The notes below the pieces were generated by a model. That model worked only from the letters and a program-made list of their open reading frames with translations, was not told where the DNA came from and searched no databases. The translations under genes and the position numbers were made by a program. 64,000 bases of DNA from Tilletia caries (lineage: Eukaryota; Basidiomycota; Exobasidiomycetes; Tilletiales; Tilletiaceae): NCBI GenBank assembly GCA_032718865.1, contig JALUTQ010000046.1, positions 868,001-932,000 on the forward strand, read 5' to 3'. The stretch's first letter is position 1; each line of letters begins with the position of its first letter. This document shows positions 44,874 to 58,300 of the stretch, in pieces.

Positions 44874-45785
44874 TTCGCGTTTCTATTGGCCAGTGATGGA
44901 AAGGGAAGGGAAGAAGAACGAAGGGGCGAGAGAAACGGCTTCTGAGAAAGGGGGAGAAGGGTAAGCAAGTCAATAGTGAGCGATATGTAAACCAGGTCAG
45001 TGAGATTCTGGTCGAGGTGGACGATGAGAAGCAGCGCGGGATCGTGGTTCCGTGAGGTTCATTTGCCACCGCACGGACGGAGGCGTCACTACCGGACCAG
45101 AACAACGGCAACAAGGAGACAGACATCATCGTCTCAAAGGCATTCCAGACCATCCCCGGGCCGAACTCCTTTCTGCGAGAGAGAGCAGTAAGGACCATCA
45201 TGTTTGCTCCCAGTGAGTTGGAGGAAGTTGTTGACTGTTGGCCAAGAATTTCTATGGTCAAATCGCATGCTGATGATTTTCATTTCTTTCTCGGCCGAGA
45301 GGCAGGCGCGCGGTGCTGAGACCCTCGCTGCCACCAAGGAAAGCGGATCTCAACAGCAACAACCGCTCGACGCCCTCTCTGCTCCTGGCGTCTCTCCCTT
45401 CCAGCATCATCCGCAGCACCGCTTCACGCGCAGGGAACCAGAATCACCGAGCAGCTCTGCCACGCCTCCGTCTCCAATCCGCATCGTCTCGGGCCCACCG
45501 CCATTTCGACGCGTGACACGCATACCCTAACATCCACCACCCCCACCTCCACGCGATAGGAGCGGAAGAAAAACAGAAGAAGAAGAAGAAAAAAACTTCT
45601 AGGTGAGCCGGAGACACATGCCCATGCTTGCAGCAGGAATGCACAGCGCAGATGGTGTACTGTGGTGCTTCTGGTATGCTGAGAACATGGATTGGTTTTG
45701 ACGCGTTTTTTTCTTCCCGCTCCCCTTCACTCCTGCTTCACGTATGCACCAACCACATCACGTTGCGCCAGATAAGCATCTCACC
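44874..45785. promoter_or_regulatory. Divergent intergenic region, D-amino-acid oxidase / PP1
   Basis: This must contain both promoters. A purine-rich stretch (AACAGAAGAAGAAGAAGAAA) is at about 45,573. One plus-strand frame, 45,204-45,530, is Gln/Pro/Ser-rich with no domain and is judged non-coding or an untranslated leader. Confidence 0.35.
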
Positions 45786-47215
<1,430 letters not shown>

Positions 47216-48800
47216 GGTGGCTCGCTTCTGGCCTTAAATCGGAATGGCGGACATCTCGGATGAAGTCCGGAGCAAGACGACTCGAGCATGTGTTCAACCC
47301 GCAGGTTCATCTCTCGTTTTGCTTCCCCTTTGTGCGCACACAATCACAGACGTCGTCCGCCATTCCTGCCGCACGGACCGTTTTTCAACAAAGGGCCCGT
47401 GTGCTTGCGACATCAACCCCATCGGATCTCTCAACATGAGAGGGTCGGGAAGCGTCAGTTTTGTTGATCTAGAAGATCCAACATTCTTCTTTTTACGGAC
47501 GACTTCCCACTTCTAAAGTTCTCTTTCGGCCTCGGTTCTTCACCCTCATCTTTCTTTCCCGCACAAGATCGATCGCAAAGTCTTCACCTCCAGCAACTCT
47601 CCTCCTTTTTTCTCTCTACTCTCTCTCTCTCTCTTTTTCTCTTCATGCTTCCTATCTCAACTCGCGTGCGCCGGCAGTTTCTCCGCAACCTCGCTTCGCC
47701 GTGAGCCCCTGCACCAACCGCACAAATCCGGTCACCCCAATTTCGAGACGGAAAAGGTCGCTACTACCCCTTGACTTTGGTACCTTCCTGGTCGCGGCAC
47801 CACTTTCAACAAGACGCGAACCCAACTGGAATTGCGCAAGGCCTCGTTCAACACGGATAACCTGCGCAAGAGGAGGAATTCAACTTCCATCTCCTGCAAT
47901 TGTGTAATAGCAAGGCTATTGCAAGTGAAGTCTGAGTGTGATTCGATGAGGGGATTCAACTCGGGCAGCGGCAGGGCAATCTTGGTGGTAGAGACTCATG
48001 CTTCACTTGGCGGCACGCGCACGACGGACGGTCCAGCCCTTCGACACCGGCAATCTTGTCAATGTCATACCCACCGGTCGAGGAAAGGAATCGCCCTCCG
48101 TCTCTGTCGTCCCTGCTACTCTCGTCCGCTCTGCCCCCCCCCGATTCTCCAACCTCTGCTCCTCTCCCTCTCTATCCTCCTTTTTCAACACTTGGTTCAC
48201 TTCGCTCTATCCTCTTATACTTCCAAATCAAAGACTCGTCGTCGTCGGTAGTGCTCGTGCTGTTGGAACCGCCGTCCGACCGCTCTTGGTCCTCCCATTT
48301 GATGTGCGGACGTGCCAGGAGGCTAAACCTTTCTCTTTGCCAGAACGTGTCGAGGAATGAAAATGACCTCGTACAGACCACGACCTCTGAGTACAGAGTC
48401 CAAGTCCGTCTCGCACGCCGCGCTGGGCGCCGAGGCGGGGCAAGCAGGGAAGGTGAAGCTGGCAAGTCGGCGTTGACGCGTTGACATGCCAAAGTCAGAA
48501 CCATGTGGAGACAAACTTCGCCCCAACCACTTTCACCTCGTCTGCGTCGGACGTCATCGCCAGGTTTTGCTCGGAACAGAGACATCTCCTGAGTTATGCG
48601 GTGGACCTAATTAAGTAGTATGTAAGTGCTAAGGCCTGGGGGAGGGCGGCCACTTGGCAGTTGGCACAGCATCAAGTGAGTCCTGGCCCTTGACCACGAC
48701 TACAACGACCTCTTCCCTGATAGCTGAATTGTCCAGTGGTCTGCAAATGGTTGAGATTCACGCATCCTCGCTGTTGTGAACCCCAGCATCGTCTCCGGCC
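47216..48800. other. Intergenic region, probable leader of the next gene
   Basis: No supported gene. A pronounced pyrimidine tract at 47,610-47,645 (TCTCTACTCTCTCTCTCTCT) looks like a promoter or transcription-start region. Plus-strand frames between 47,830 and 48,480 are Ser/Arg/Pro-rich and overlap one another without recognisable content. Confidence 0.35.
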
Positions 48801-50669
48801 ATGGACTCTCCAGCATCATCCGCGTCAGGGGGCCACAGCGCTTCGCCAGCTGGAGCAGAAAGCGATCAGAAGCCTTCGGGGCTCGTGGCCGACCCAGACG
48901 CACCGCTCGTGTCCATCCTTTGCAATCCCAAAAGTGGATCCAATGTCGCTGCGGCCGGAGAGCTCACAAGACCTACCGTCGCCATCCCAGTGGCAGACAC
49001 ATCCGCCGATGAAGGCAAGTCTTCAAGTGGCGTCTCTCCCACGACTACATTCTCGGCATTCAAAAACGCGTTTTCCATTGGCCGCAAGTCATCGTCCAAC
49101 ATGCGGAAGCAGGCCAAGTCGTCAGAAGCAAAAGCAACGAGACCACTCGGCAATTCCTTCAAGCGCGAAGGTCCCCTGCCCGTCGATGAAAAGGGCAAGA
49201 TTCAAGGGGCGCCTTTGCTCGACGTCGATCCACGAACGGAAGAGGATGCAACCCGAGCGGGTAGTTCGAACGATCCGTCTAGCCCAGACGATTCTTCGTC
49301 GCGAGGCTCAGCTAACGACTCCTCTGTCGAACGCGAAAGCCGGAAGCTGGTCAGGCAACCGTCTGACTCGCTCAATGCCAGATCTTCGCAGCGCAGGCTC
49401 GCTTCAGAGTCTGGTGTAACTCTGACTCCACCTCCTTCCGCCACCCGGTCCGGAACCGGAGGACTTGCTCGATCGATAAGCAACGCGTCCTCCATGCAGT
49501 CCGGCTCATCGATGAGTTCAGCATCAGGGACCACTCGCTCCGGATCCGTTCACGCCATTCGATTCTGCCCCCTGCCCGCGACTGGCCGCTTGAAGCGCGC
49601 AAACAGTATCACTATTGGTATCGCCGCTCGTAGTCAAATGTTGCTTTCCCAGGGCAACGGTCCCGTTCCGCGAGGCCAACAGCAGTCTTGGGCACAGGGG
49701 GGACCATACCAAGACCCACGCTCCGCCGTTCACCCCACGGATCCGCGCTATTCCGGCTTTGAACGCGAACGTGCTGCGGCGTGGTACGAAGCGGGAGGCC
49801 AGGTTCCTGATGATGTTATTGACGTCGGAGCGGAACTTCGCAAGGTGGGCAAATTGGCATGGAGAAAGATGTGTGGAGAGAGCAAGAAGGAGGCAGTCAC
49901 GAGCCCAGAAACGGCCACGACGGCGACGGGAACCAAGACTGCGAATCACGCTCCCACTTCGAACGGCGAAGGGGAACACTCCAACAGTTCTTCCAGGGTT
50001 ATCTCCGAAGGAAATGAGAATGATGCCGAGGCGGATGGCATGAAGACACCCAGGGCCAAATTGGGTCCTCCCGCAGAGCAGTCTCTTGTCACGCCCCTCA
50101 CGATTCAGGACAACAGCCACCGTGCGGATGACACGCTTGAAGGGTCAGCAGTCAACCGCAGTTCGCTTGAACAAGCACACGCTGGCATCGTCGAACCTTC
50201 CTTGGGAGACACCGCGGCATCTCACTTCCATCGCCGGGTTAGCACGGGCGCCTTCTTGGGCAATCACAGCAGTCTACGTGAGATGCAGTCGAAGCGGCAC
50301 AATGATCTCACCGGATCCGACGACGAGGACGCGTTCGAGGATGCAGTGAGCGAACAGGCGTCCAATCGTGCTTCTGTGGAGCAATCCAAGGCAGGGCTTG
50401 CGCACAGCGGGCAAGTCGCGTCGTCGTCTTCTCATCACCACACCCAGGACTGCGGCGGCGAATCTGGCGACGGCCTGGGCTGGGCCCCAAACCCAGCTTT
50501 TGAATCCGCGTTTGGCGCGAAGGAGACGAAGGCGCCGAAGAAGGATGCATGGGACGCGGAGCAGAAGGCATTGGCCGAGGCCAAAATCCGGCAGCAGATG
50601 GAGGAGGAGGAACGAGAGGAGAGGGAGGAGCAGCAGCAAGAGCAACCACAAGCAGAGCAGCAACAATAA
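48801..50669 (+). CDS. Large disordered Ser-rich protein with one conserved-looking block
   Basis: A single-exon 622-residue frame starts ATGGACTCTCC. Most of it is Ser/Ala/Gly/Glu-rich and looks disordered; the tail has a charged helix (EKALAEAKIRQQMEEEERE-like) ending in a Gln-rich run. One ordered block, HAIRFCPLPATGRL then KRANSITIGIAARSQMLL (about residues 250-285), stands out as a likely conserved motif. A second, DPRYSGFERERAAAWYEAGG through GKLAWRKMCG (about 315-360), is also less biased. I cannot assign a function. Coding status is supported by length, third-position GC preference and absence of stops. No membrane segment or catalytic motif is visible. Confidence 0.75.
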   Translation: MDSPASSASGGHSASPAGAESDQKPSGLVADPDAPLVSILCNPKSGSNVAAAGELTRPTVAIPVADTSADEGKSSSGVSPTTTFSAFKNAFSIGRKSSSNMRKQAKSSEAKATRPLGNSFKREGPLPVDEKGKIQGAPLLDVDPRTEEDATRAGSSNDPSSPDDSSSRGSANDSSVERESRKLVRQPSDSLNARSSQRRLASESGVTLTPPPSATRSGTGGLARSISNASSMQSGSSMSSASGTTRSGSVHAIRFCPLPATGRLKRANSITIGIAARSQMLLSQGNGPVPRGQQQSWAQGGPYQDPRSAVHPTDPRYSGFERERAAAWYEAGGQVPDDVIDVGAELRKVGKLAWRKMCGESKKEAVTSPETATTATGTKTANHAPTSNGEGEHSNSSSRVISEGNENDAEADGMKTPRAKLGPPAEQSLVTPLTIQDNSHRADDTLEGSAVNRSSLEQAHAGIVEPSLGDTAASHFHRRVSTGAFLGNHSSLREMQSKRHNDLTGSDDEDAFEDAVSEQASNRASVEQSKAGLAHSGQVASSSSHHHTQDCGGESGDGLGWAPNPAFESAFGAKETKAPKKDAWDAEQKALAEAKIRQQMEEEEREEREEQQQEQPQAEQQQ

Positions 50670-52611
50670 CAGTTGCGGCTGCTCTTCTCCTGCAGCACTT
50701 GGCGACAATCCGATGTGCTTACCGACTTTCAACCACGCATGTTCTCCTCTTTCCGCCGCCGCGCACATCCACAGCCCGGAACGCTTCCGACTCGAGGCGC
50801 CTCATACGGTGGATCTTGGCCCTCAGGCCTCAGGCCCTAGGGCCCACGGACGTGCTCCTGCTGCGTCTACCGGGACTGGCATCCTACAAATTTCGTTCTG
50901 CAAGACTCGCAGTAGATTCTGTCGGTTCCGGCGGTATCATGACTTGCCTTTGGATTTCCCCTCTTTATCTTTCGACATTCGCTGACTCCAGCTCACTGTA
51001 TCATACACAATTTTGCTCTCTATCTGTCCTTCCGCTCCTTCGTCTTTACTTATTCTAAAGTCACTTGACACTTCTGTCGATGCACAGAACGGAGGACCCT
51101 GTCACCTGTGGCACCTATCATACCGTCTCGTAGACCATCCCTTTCAAATATTTTGAGGCATGCTTGGTGAGCCGAGACTCGAGAGTGGGAGCGCGGGAGC
51201 AGGCGGTAAGCCAGTATCTATAAGCAGGAAGGTAGGGATAAGTGGACATTAAGGAGACCCTCCTGACCCAATAATATAATATAACGCTTCTCATTCGGTG
51301 AGTTGAGAGTTGAGACGCTGAGACCCACCCCTGCCTCACCCTGGGTTTTCTCCTTGTTCTCAACACCTCAGCGCCTCGGCCGCTCTCCCTGTTCGCCGCT
51401 GCTGCCCCTGCTGCCAGATTCAGCAATGGCGTGCGCTGGCCGCTGGGTCCAAGCAACGCACAATGCACACCGCCTCCCCTCTGCCCAAGCTCCAACCCCG
51501 AAGCAGCCCCACCGCGCAAATTATCGCCTATGTAATTTACACAACCATAGCTACAGTTCACCACCACCTCGGTCGTCGAGACGTCGGATCAGAAGTTTTC
51601 GCCAAGTTCCCAGCAGCAGCCGCTGCTCCTCGCTCCTATGTACATATATACGTCTACATCTACATGTATCTATCTGGCCGATGGGAGAGTATCGTCGTGA
51701 GACGTGAACGGTGGAAGGTTCATCGTTCATCGTTCATTGGCTGTGGTGGCGGAGAGAAGGAGATTAATAATCGTCGAGCTCGCCTAAATAAGCCTACGCG
51801 CCTACGCCCCTACATAAGCAAGCCTTGACTTGATGAATTTTAGGACTGCGGGGCGGTTCGCGGTTCTCCCGCGAATAACGCATGGTTGATGCGTTGATGG
51901 TTCTGTCGGACTATCTGAGATCTGAGTATCTGAGTTCTTGACTTATAACTCTGTGGTTGACCCTTTCACACACTCGCGCCCGGGACGCCGGGATTTGCTC
52001 GGTAATGAGAGCCGCTTGGGTCTTGGGGCCTGGGGGCGATGCTGATACGAGCGATGGGGTGTGGACACGCGGTCAGACCTGCTCGATCTACTACTGATTT
52101 CCTTCTGAACACTAACGACCATCTTCCTTTCTCCTCGCAACTTCGCTTCGAGCAGGTTTCACAGAGGCTGCAGGAGCTAACCGAGGTAGCAGTTAGATGG
52201 GGAACGCCAGCACCAGGACCCACTAACATTTTCCCTGCTTGTGTCAAAGGGAGAAGGACAGGGGAAGTGCAGGATGCGGGCGTTGGAGCAGCGAGTGGGC
52301 CTGCTAAATGCTGATCCTGGACCTCCTGCGACTACTACTGCGCGGACTAGTTGACCATCTTCCTTTAATAGACTCATTCAGACGCCCGTTTGTGTCGCTA
52401 ACCCACCCCTCTAGCATTCACCTTTTGTTTCCTTTCCGCCTTTTCCAGATAGAGCCTCACGCTTCACCGCTTCACGCTTCACCGCCTCACCATTCCTCCG
52501 CTCGTTCTTCGTCTTACCCTGCTTTGGACAGACGGACTTAGACCCTCAAGCCTCAAGCCTTACTCTGGCTCGCTCTTTCGCCCTTTTGCCAGACCAACGC
52601 GGACGCCCAGG
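50670..52611. other. Long intergenic region
   Basis: No gene was found in almost 2 kb. Short tandem words occur: GTTCATCGTTCATCGTTCAT at about 51,718, CGCTTCACCGCTTCACGCTT at about 52,459, and CCTCAAGCCTCAAGCC at about 52,545. The last 200 bases are pyrimidine-rich and are probably the zinc-finger gene promoter and leader. Confidence 0.4.
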
Positions 52612-54315
52612 ATGATCAAACACGACTCGCCCTCCTACAGCGGTAGCAACAACTCTGTCCCCCACGAACATTCGCCGTCCCCCTTCCACCGTCAACCCAA
52701 CGTGTCGTCTTTCAAGGGCGTGGCGCCAACGTCCTCGGCAATAGCGACATCCAGCGGAGAGTGGCATAACTCATATCCCTCGTACGCGCACCCAATGTAC
52801 CAGCAGCAGCAGCAGCAGCAACCACAGCAATCGTTACCCGGCTTGCGATCATCCTTCTCAGGCCAGGGCGGCGCGGCTCCTGGCTCGGGTACTGCTGCAC
52901 ACTCCAATCCCTATTCTTCGTACGGTCACGCGGTACATTCGAGCGGTGCTCCGCCCCTGCCCAGCCCTGCTGCATCATCTCAAGCTGCACAAGCAGCGCC
53001 CGGCGGTCATGCGCATCCCGGTCATTCGCCCATCGCTTCGGATATGGCAGCCTGGGGCAACACCCAAGGAGGCGCCAGGCCGCACACCGCGGACGCCTAC
53101 TTCGGAAATGGCTACCAAGGTTTCAGTGCACTTACACAGCCGCAGCCGCCGCCTGCGCAACAAGGAGCACCGGCGAGACCACCAGCATCATCCTACGGCC
53201 CAGGGTCGAACCGAGTGTTTGCCTACATGCCATCCAACGACGAATCCCCCGGTGCTGAAGCTGCGTACGGAGGTCACCCCTCATCGGCTGGCGGGCCCGG
53301 CGCGTCGCCGTACGGTTCGTATGCCACTGGCAGCTCAACAGCATACAGCTCCAGCACTGCTCCCAATACCGCAACGAGCACTGCTCCAAGCAGTGCGGGC
53401 ACGGGTGCATCCGTCTCCACCCATAAGAAGCGACCGCGTCGGAGATATGACGAGATTGAGCGCCTGTATCGCTGCAGCTGGCCCGGATGCACAAAAAGCT
53501 ACGGAACCCTAAACCACCTGAACGCTCACGTTGCGATGCAGAAGCACGGCGCGAAGCGGTTGCCCACCGGTGAGTCACTAATACCAGTGGGATGAAGTGA
53601 GGTCGTTCGCCGTCATGCTGACCCAACTCCAAACATTGGTTCGGATTTCACAGAGTTCAAGGACATGCGTCGGGCATGGCGCAAGGCCAAGAGGGACGAG
53701 GATCAACGACGGCACTCAAGTGTGCAAGCACAACTCAAGGCAGAAGAAGAAGCCATGTTCCGCGGTCGGATGGGCAGCCTGCCCAACCCAGGCGCATTCT
53801 ACCCCAATGTGGCCTCTGGTGGGATGTACCCGCCTCAATCCAGACCGTATGCTGCCTACCCACACCCGCAACCACCACCTCTACCATCAACAGAATCGGG
53901 TTATCCAGGCCCACCACCCTCGGCAGGGAGCAGTGGCAGCGGTGGCAGCGGCAGCGCAGGAGGAGGGGGACACATGCTCCCGCCCATTCCGGGTCGAAGC
54001 TACAGCGTAGGAACAGCAGGATACGGGATGCATCCAACTGGCATGGCTGCTCCCTCTGCGGGTGCAAGTCATGACCACTACGGCGGCGGCGGCGGTGGCG
54101 GTTCGCATGGGTATGGCTCACACGGATGGAGTACGGGTGGCCCTCAATCCGGTGGGCCGTCCCACCACCACCATCAGCAGCAGCATCAGCATCAGCAGCA
54201 TCAGCAGCAGCAGCAGCAGCAGCAGCAGCAATCGAGCGCGCCGGCATCGTCCGCAGGCCAAGGGGGTGCGAGCGGGCTTGGAGCGTATCTGATGGCTCAT
54301 CGTGGCAGCATCTGA
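52612..54315 (+). CDS. C2H2 zinc-finger transcription regulator
   Basis: A probable nuclear DNA-binding regulator of 539 residues in two exons (52612-53569, 53654-54315). The N-terminal 280 residues are Ser/Gly/Pro/Gln-rich. A basic stretch, KKRPRRRYDEIER, leads into one C2H2 finger, YRCSWPGCTKSYGTLNHLNA then HVAMQKHG, followed across the intron by RLPTEFKDMRRAWRKAKRDE, a pairing I associate with a recurring family of fungal single-finger regulators. The rest is low complexity, with Gly/Ser, Pro and a long His/Gln run encoded by CAG-rich sequence (about 54,165-54,232). The target genes cannot be read from the sequence. The ATG is preceded by the pyrimidine-rich leader. Confidence 0.85.
52801..52830 (+). 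repeat. CAG-rich microsatellite within the zinc-finger gene
   Basis: A run of CAGCAGCAGCAGCAGCAGCA-type triplets encoding Gln; a second, longer one is at about 54,174-54,230 in the same gene. Such tracts commonly vary in length between strains. Confidence 0.7.
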
Positions 54316-55398
54316 AGAGCTCTGCCAGAACGGCCGAACCCCCACAAGTGGGATACCGGCAGGTCGACGCTACATACCCCCCTTTCCGCAAGAGGCGCCT
54401 GTGCCCTCTTTCGCCATCCTTCGCCTCATCTTCTCTAACTTAATCGGACCTCGTTTGCTCGTGTAGATCATCACACTTCTCTTCATACCACACATCATTG
54501 CTTCTCCTGCTTGCTCCCACAATACACTTCCTTATGGACCTTCTTTGGCTTCTAGTCTATGCTTCGGGAAGGCGTAAGGCCGTGCAAACTGCGAGTAGTG
54601 TGTCTCTAGTTCCAACACGGTGAATCCTTACGCCTTACGGAGCGCCAGATCCACTATCCATATTCCATATAGACGTACGCTACGAGCTTTACGCTTATTA
54701 AAACTGTCATGTATGTGCGCATTTTTATTGTCTACATGTTCTCACATTATATTAACATGTACGTCTGCGTACGTCGTATGTATGTCCGGCGGTCCGCTCA
54801 GCGCTCAGCGCTCAGCATGAGGCGTCAGTAGTCTGTATCAACTAGCGACAATAACTTATCGAATCACTGCAATAAACCCAACCTGGAACGGACCCTGCAC
54901 GCTGTGCTGTACGCAACGCAAGTGGTGCGGTCGAGCGGAGTTTGAATCTCGCATCGCGTTACGTTACCACAAGCCCACAACCATCAACAAACAAAAAAAA
55001 CGTTCGACGTTCTTCATTGGAGGGGCTTGATGCACTCTTTCTCTTACATGTTCAACGCTATTTCAATCACTGTCCTTAGGTCTCGAGCAGAGACATTTGC
55101 ACTCCGTCTTTACTAAGTTCTCGTATTTGAGTTCTTTTGTCCTTCTTCTTTGTCTGCCATTTGTACTTCCTCCTTCCTACCACATCAATCCCACTCTTTC
55201 ACCACCTCATCGCCTCAACTCGAAAGTCGAAAGGAAACATGTACAACTTGAAGCCGCGAAGGGACCAAACTTTGCAACTTTGCACATATGATATTTCTTT
55301 ATCAGGATAGTTTTTGTTCATGCTACACAGGAGGTTGGTGTGGAGAGAAGGGGAGGAAGAGAAGGCGAGAGCGAGAAAAATAGAGAGAAATTTGTCGA
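54316..55398. other. Intergenic region between convergent genes
   Basis: No gene is visible. AT-richer than its surroundings, with a GCGCTCAGC triple repeat at about 54,797-54,817. It likely holds both 3' untranslated regions. Confidence 0.4.
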
Positions 55399-58300
55399 TT
55401 AGGCTTGTGTTCGCGAAGCGGAGAAGCCGATGCTCGAGGGACTTTCCGGTCCCGCACCGCGATTTCCAGACGGAGACCGAGGACTCGCAGTGATCCCTCC
55501 TGCCTGGCAGGACAGCCGATCTTGCCGCCTGGCCGAACTTGGAGCAGCAGTGACATTCGCGGAGTACCCCTGCGTACTCGATTCCGGCCCAGAGATCGAA
55601 CCTGCAAAACTGCCGCTCGTAGAGGGCCGCTTGCGAAGGAACTTCTGGGCTCCCCCACTGACGGCAGATCGGAGACTCGAGTTGAAGCTCGGCTGATGAG
55701 CGAAAGGAAGCTGCGATGTCCCCGTTGCAGAGGAAGTGGACCCCTGCTGCTGATGGTAATTCGGACTGAGAGTCTCTATCTTCTTCAGTCGACTGCCAGT
55801 ACCATTGGGACCTTCCTCCTCGCTTCCCGTGCTCCACGTGTCAGCATCATCCAGATCGGTAGACAGTCCGGTGGGTCTGGTGCGCATTCGAGCGAACGAG
55901 TTGCGTCCCCCGCGACGGCCTGCCTTTCCGGGCTGAACTGTGCCTCCCCGACCAGCAATCGTGGCGCGGATGACGGCGCTTCGACGCCAGATTCCGACTC
56001 CCAGCCCCGTCATTCCAGAAGCGAACCCTACACCTGCGGCTCCGCCAGTAGACATCGCTGCGGCTGAAGGCGAAAAGAGCCCGGCTCCCAGGTTCGCTCC
56101 AGGCTTGTTTGCAAAAGCTCGCTTGAGAACGGACAACAGGGTGGTGTGGTCATGGGCACTGATGCAACGCAGGTGAAGCAGCATGATTCCGTTGTCCGAC
56201 GTTTTGTTGGTCGTGCTGCCACTGGTACTGAGGGCTGAGCCGATATTGGATGTGAAGGATGTCGAGCTCGTCAGACTCTGCAACGCCAAGACGGGATCGT
56301 TGGTCAAGGTGCTTGGATCCACAATCGTGCCGAAGCCCTTGGGATCGCGCGATCCTCCAGGCTGGAAAGCGAGTGAAATGCGATCAAGTGGAAGGTTCTC
56401 TTCAAACCTGGCCGTTGGACTGTTCGATGCCGTCGGGGCGCCGCACTTATCTGTAGTGATTGTCCGCAAAGCGTCAAGGAAGTATGTCGGGACCGAGGCA
56501 GGAGCCGAAGCGTCTGCTGCGGCCGCGCCGCTCGAATCTTGACCTTTGGCACCGGGTGTCAATGCCGAAGGTCCCATCTCCATCTCGCCCGACATTCCTT
56601 GCTCGACATCTATCCCTGCAGTCGTCATGATACCAACTCCCAAACCCAGTCCATCCTCCCCACTCGTTCCGCCAGACGTCAGCGCCGTATTGGCTGCCTG
56701 GCTACTAGCCGTCAGCCATCGACCGAGCACGAGATTCCTGCCCTCCTTCTTCCGCAAAAGACCCATTCTCCATCCACAAATCACCAGCCACCGCCGCTTC
56801 CACACTCCCAACCCTTGAGTCTTCTGAGTCTTGCCGAGAGCCTTCGCCGTCGGCTTGTAGACGTAAACCCAGCTCTCGAAGAAGGGCTGCGCGTAGGTGG
56901 AATCATACGGAATCGTCTTGACGCCGGATCCTGAGCTCCGACTGAGCCCTAAGAACTGCGACGTGCCAGGTCCCCACGTCTCCCGCGGAAGGAAGACTCT
57001 GCCAGCGCCTGGACCGAGGAGAGGACCATCGAGTACGAATGAAGGCGTCCCAGTTCCATTTTCACCCAGGGCGTCCAGAGAGTAAGAGCCTCCAGGCCGA
57101 ACGGCCTGAGTCACACCGCTGGAGAAGTTTAGACCCGAGGAACTGTCGTTGCTGGTCCTCCCCACGCAATCGTCACCATTATCCATGTCCATTCCCCCGC
57201 CCATCGGGAAGCGACCCGAGCTACTTGGTGTGACGCCCTGTGGCGCGGTAACAGGCCGCTTGCCTGGCGAGTCCAAGACTGACCGCTTTGAAGCCAGTGA
57301 CTGTGAATTCGGCTGGCGCAAGGGCCCAAGTTCGTCATCGTCACCATCATCCATGCCGTTACTCTGGAAGGTCGCGCTCGTGTCGCGTGTGATAGTCGTG
57401 GATGCGAGCGAGGTGTCCGCATCGAAAGCATGATCGACACTATACGCCGCAGACGCACTCGGCGGCATTGCCGAAGACATGTCGCTCATGGCGCTCATCG
57501 AAGGGAAGATGCGAGACGCCGATTGGGACCCAACCCCGATACCGACGCCGTCGTTGCACCACTGAAGCTCGATGAGCTCCCACGGCCTGAGGTTACATGC
57601 CGCAGCCGTCTTCCAGTCGTCAAGGGCCAATCCACCGTTGGCATACGAGTACAGTCCGAACGCTTTCGAGAGTGGGTGTGACACTATGTTCTCGAAATTG
57701 GACATCTTCTCCGCCGCGATACCACCCAGATGCATGTTGGCGAAGGAAGCCTTCAAGCCTGCGCCCGTCTCCTGCTGCAGTCTGGAGGATGATTCAGGAA
57801 CAGAGACAGTGATGGTGTTGTCGCCTCGAAGAGAGGCAGGTGTCTCCAAAGGCGGCGAGTTCGGCGTGTAGCTGGCCGCATTCGTCGTCCCCAAGGGCTG
57901 TGCCATCGGAACTCCATCAGCAGACCACGCGCCGAGCATGTGCGGAGCTGAGGGCTCGACATCCGCCGAAGGAGGATCCGAACCCACCGCTGCCGTCCTC
58001 CGAACAACCGGACTGCTACCCTCCCCAGCACTGGCACTGGCCCTTCGTCGACGCGGCACGCCGCCGAGAGCTTGCCGAAGACCGATATACGGGCTCTCAC
58101 CCTCACTGTCGACAGTGACATTGCTAGAGCTGATCGTCGAACCCATGAGCAACGACCCCGGACCCTGGACGCGGCCACGGGCATGAGCCTCAAGCGCGTT
58201 TTCATCGGCCTGATAAACAGCACCACCCGGTGGACTTGGAACACTGCCAATCGAGCTCTGCGCACTACCGCGTCGACTGTCAAATGCCGCCCCGAGCGCA

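Noticed and set aside
45204..45530. A 108-codon plus-strand frame between D-amino-acid oxidase and PP1.
   Set aside because: Low-complexity Gln/Pro/Ser composition, lies in a divergent promoter region, no domain.
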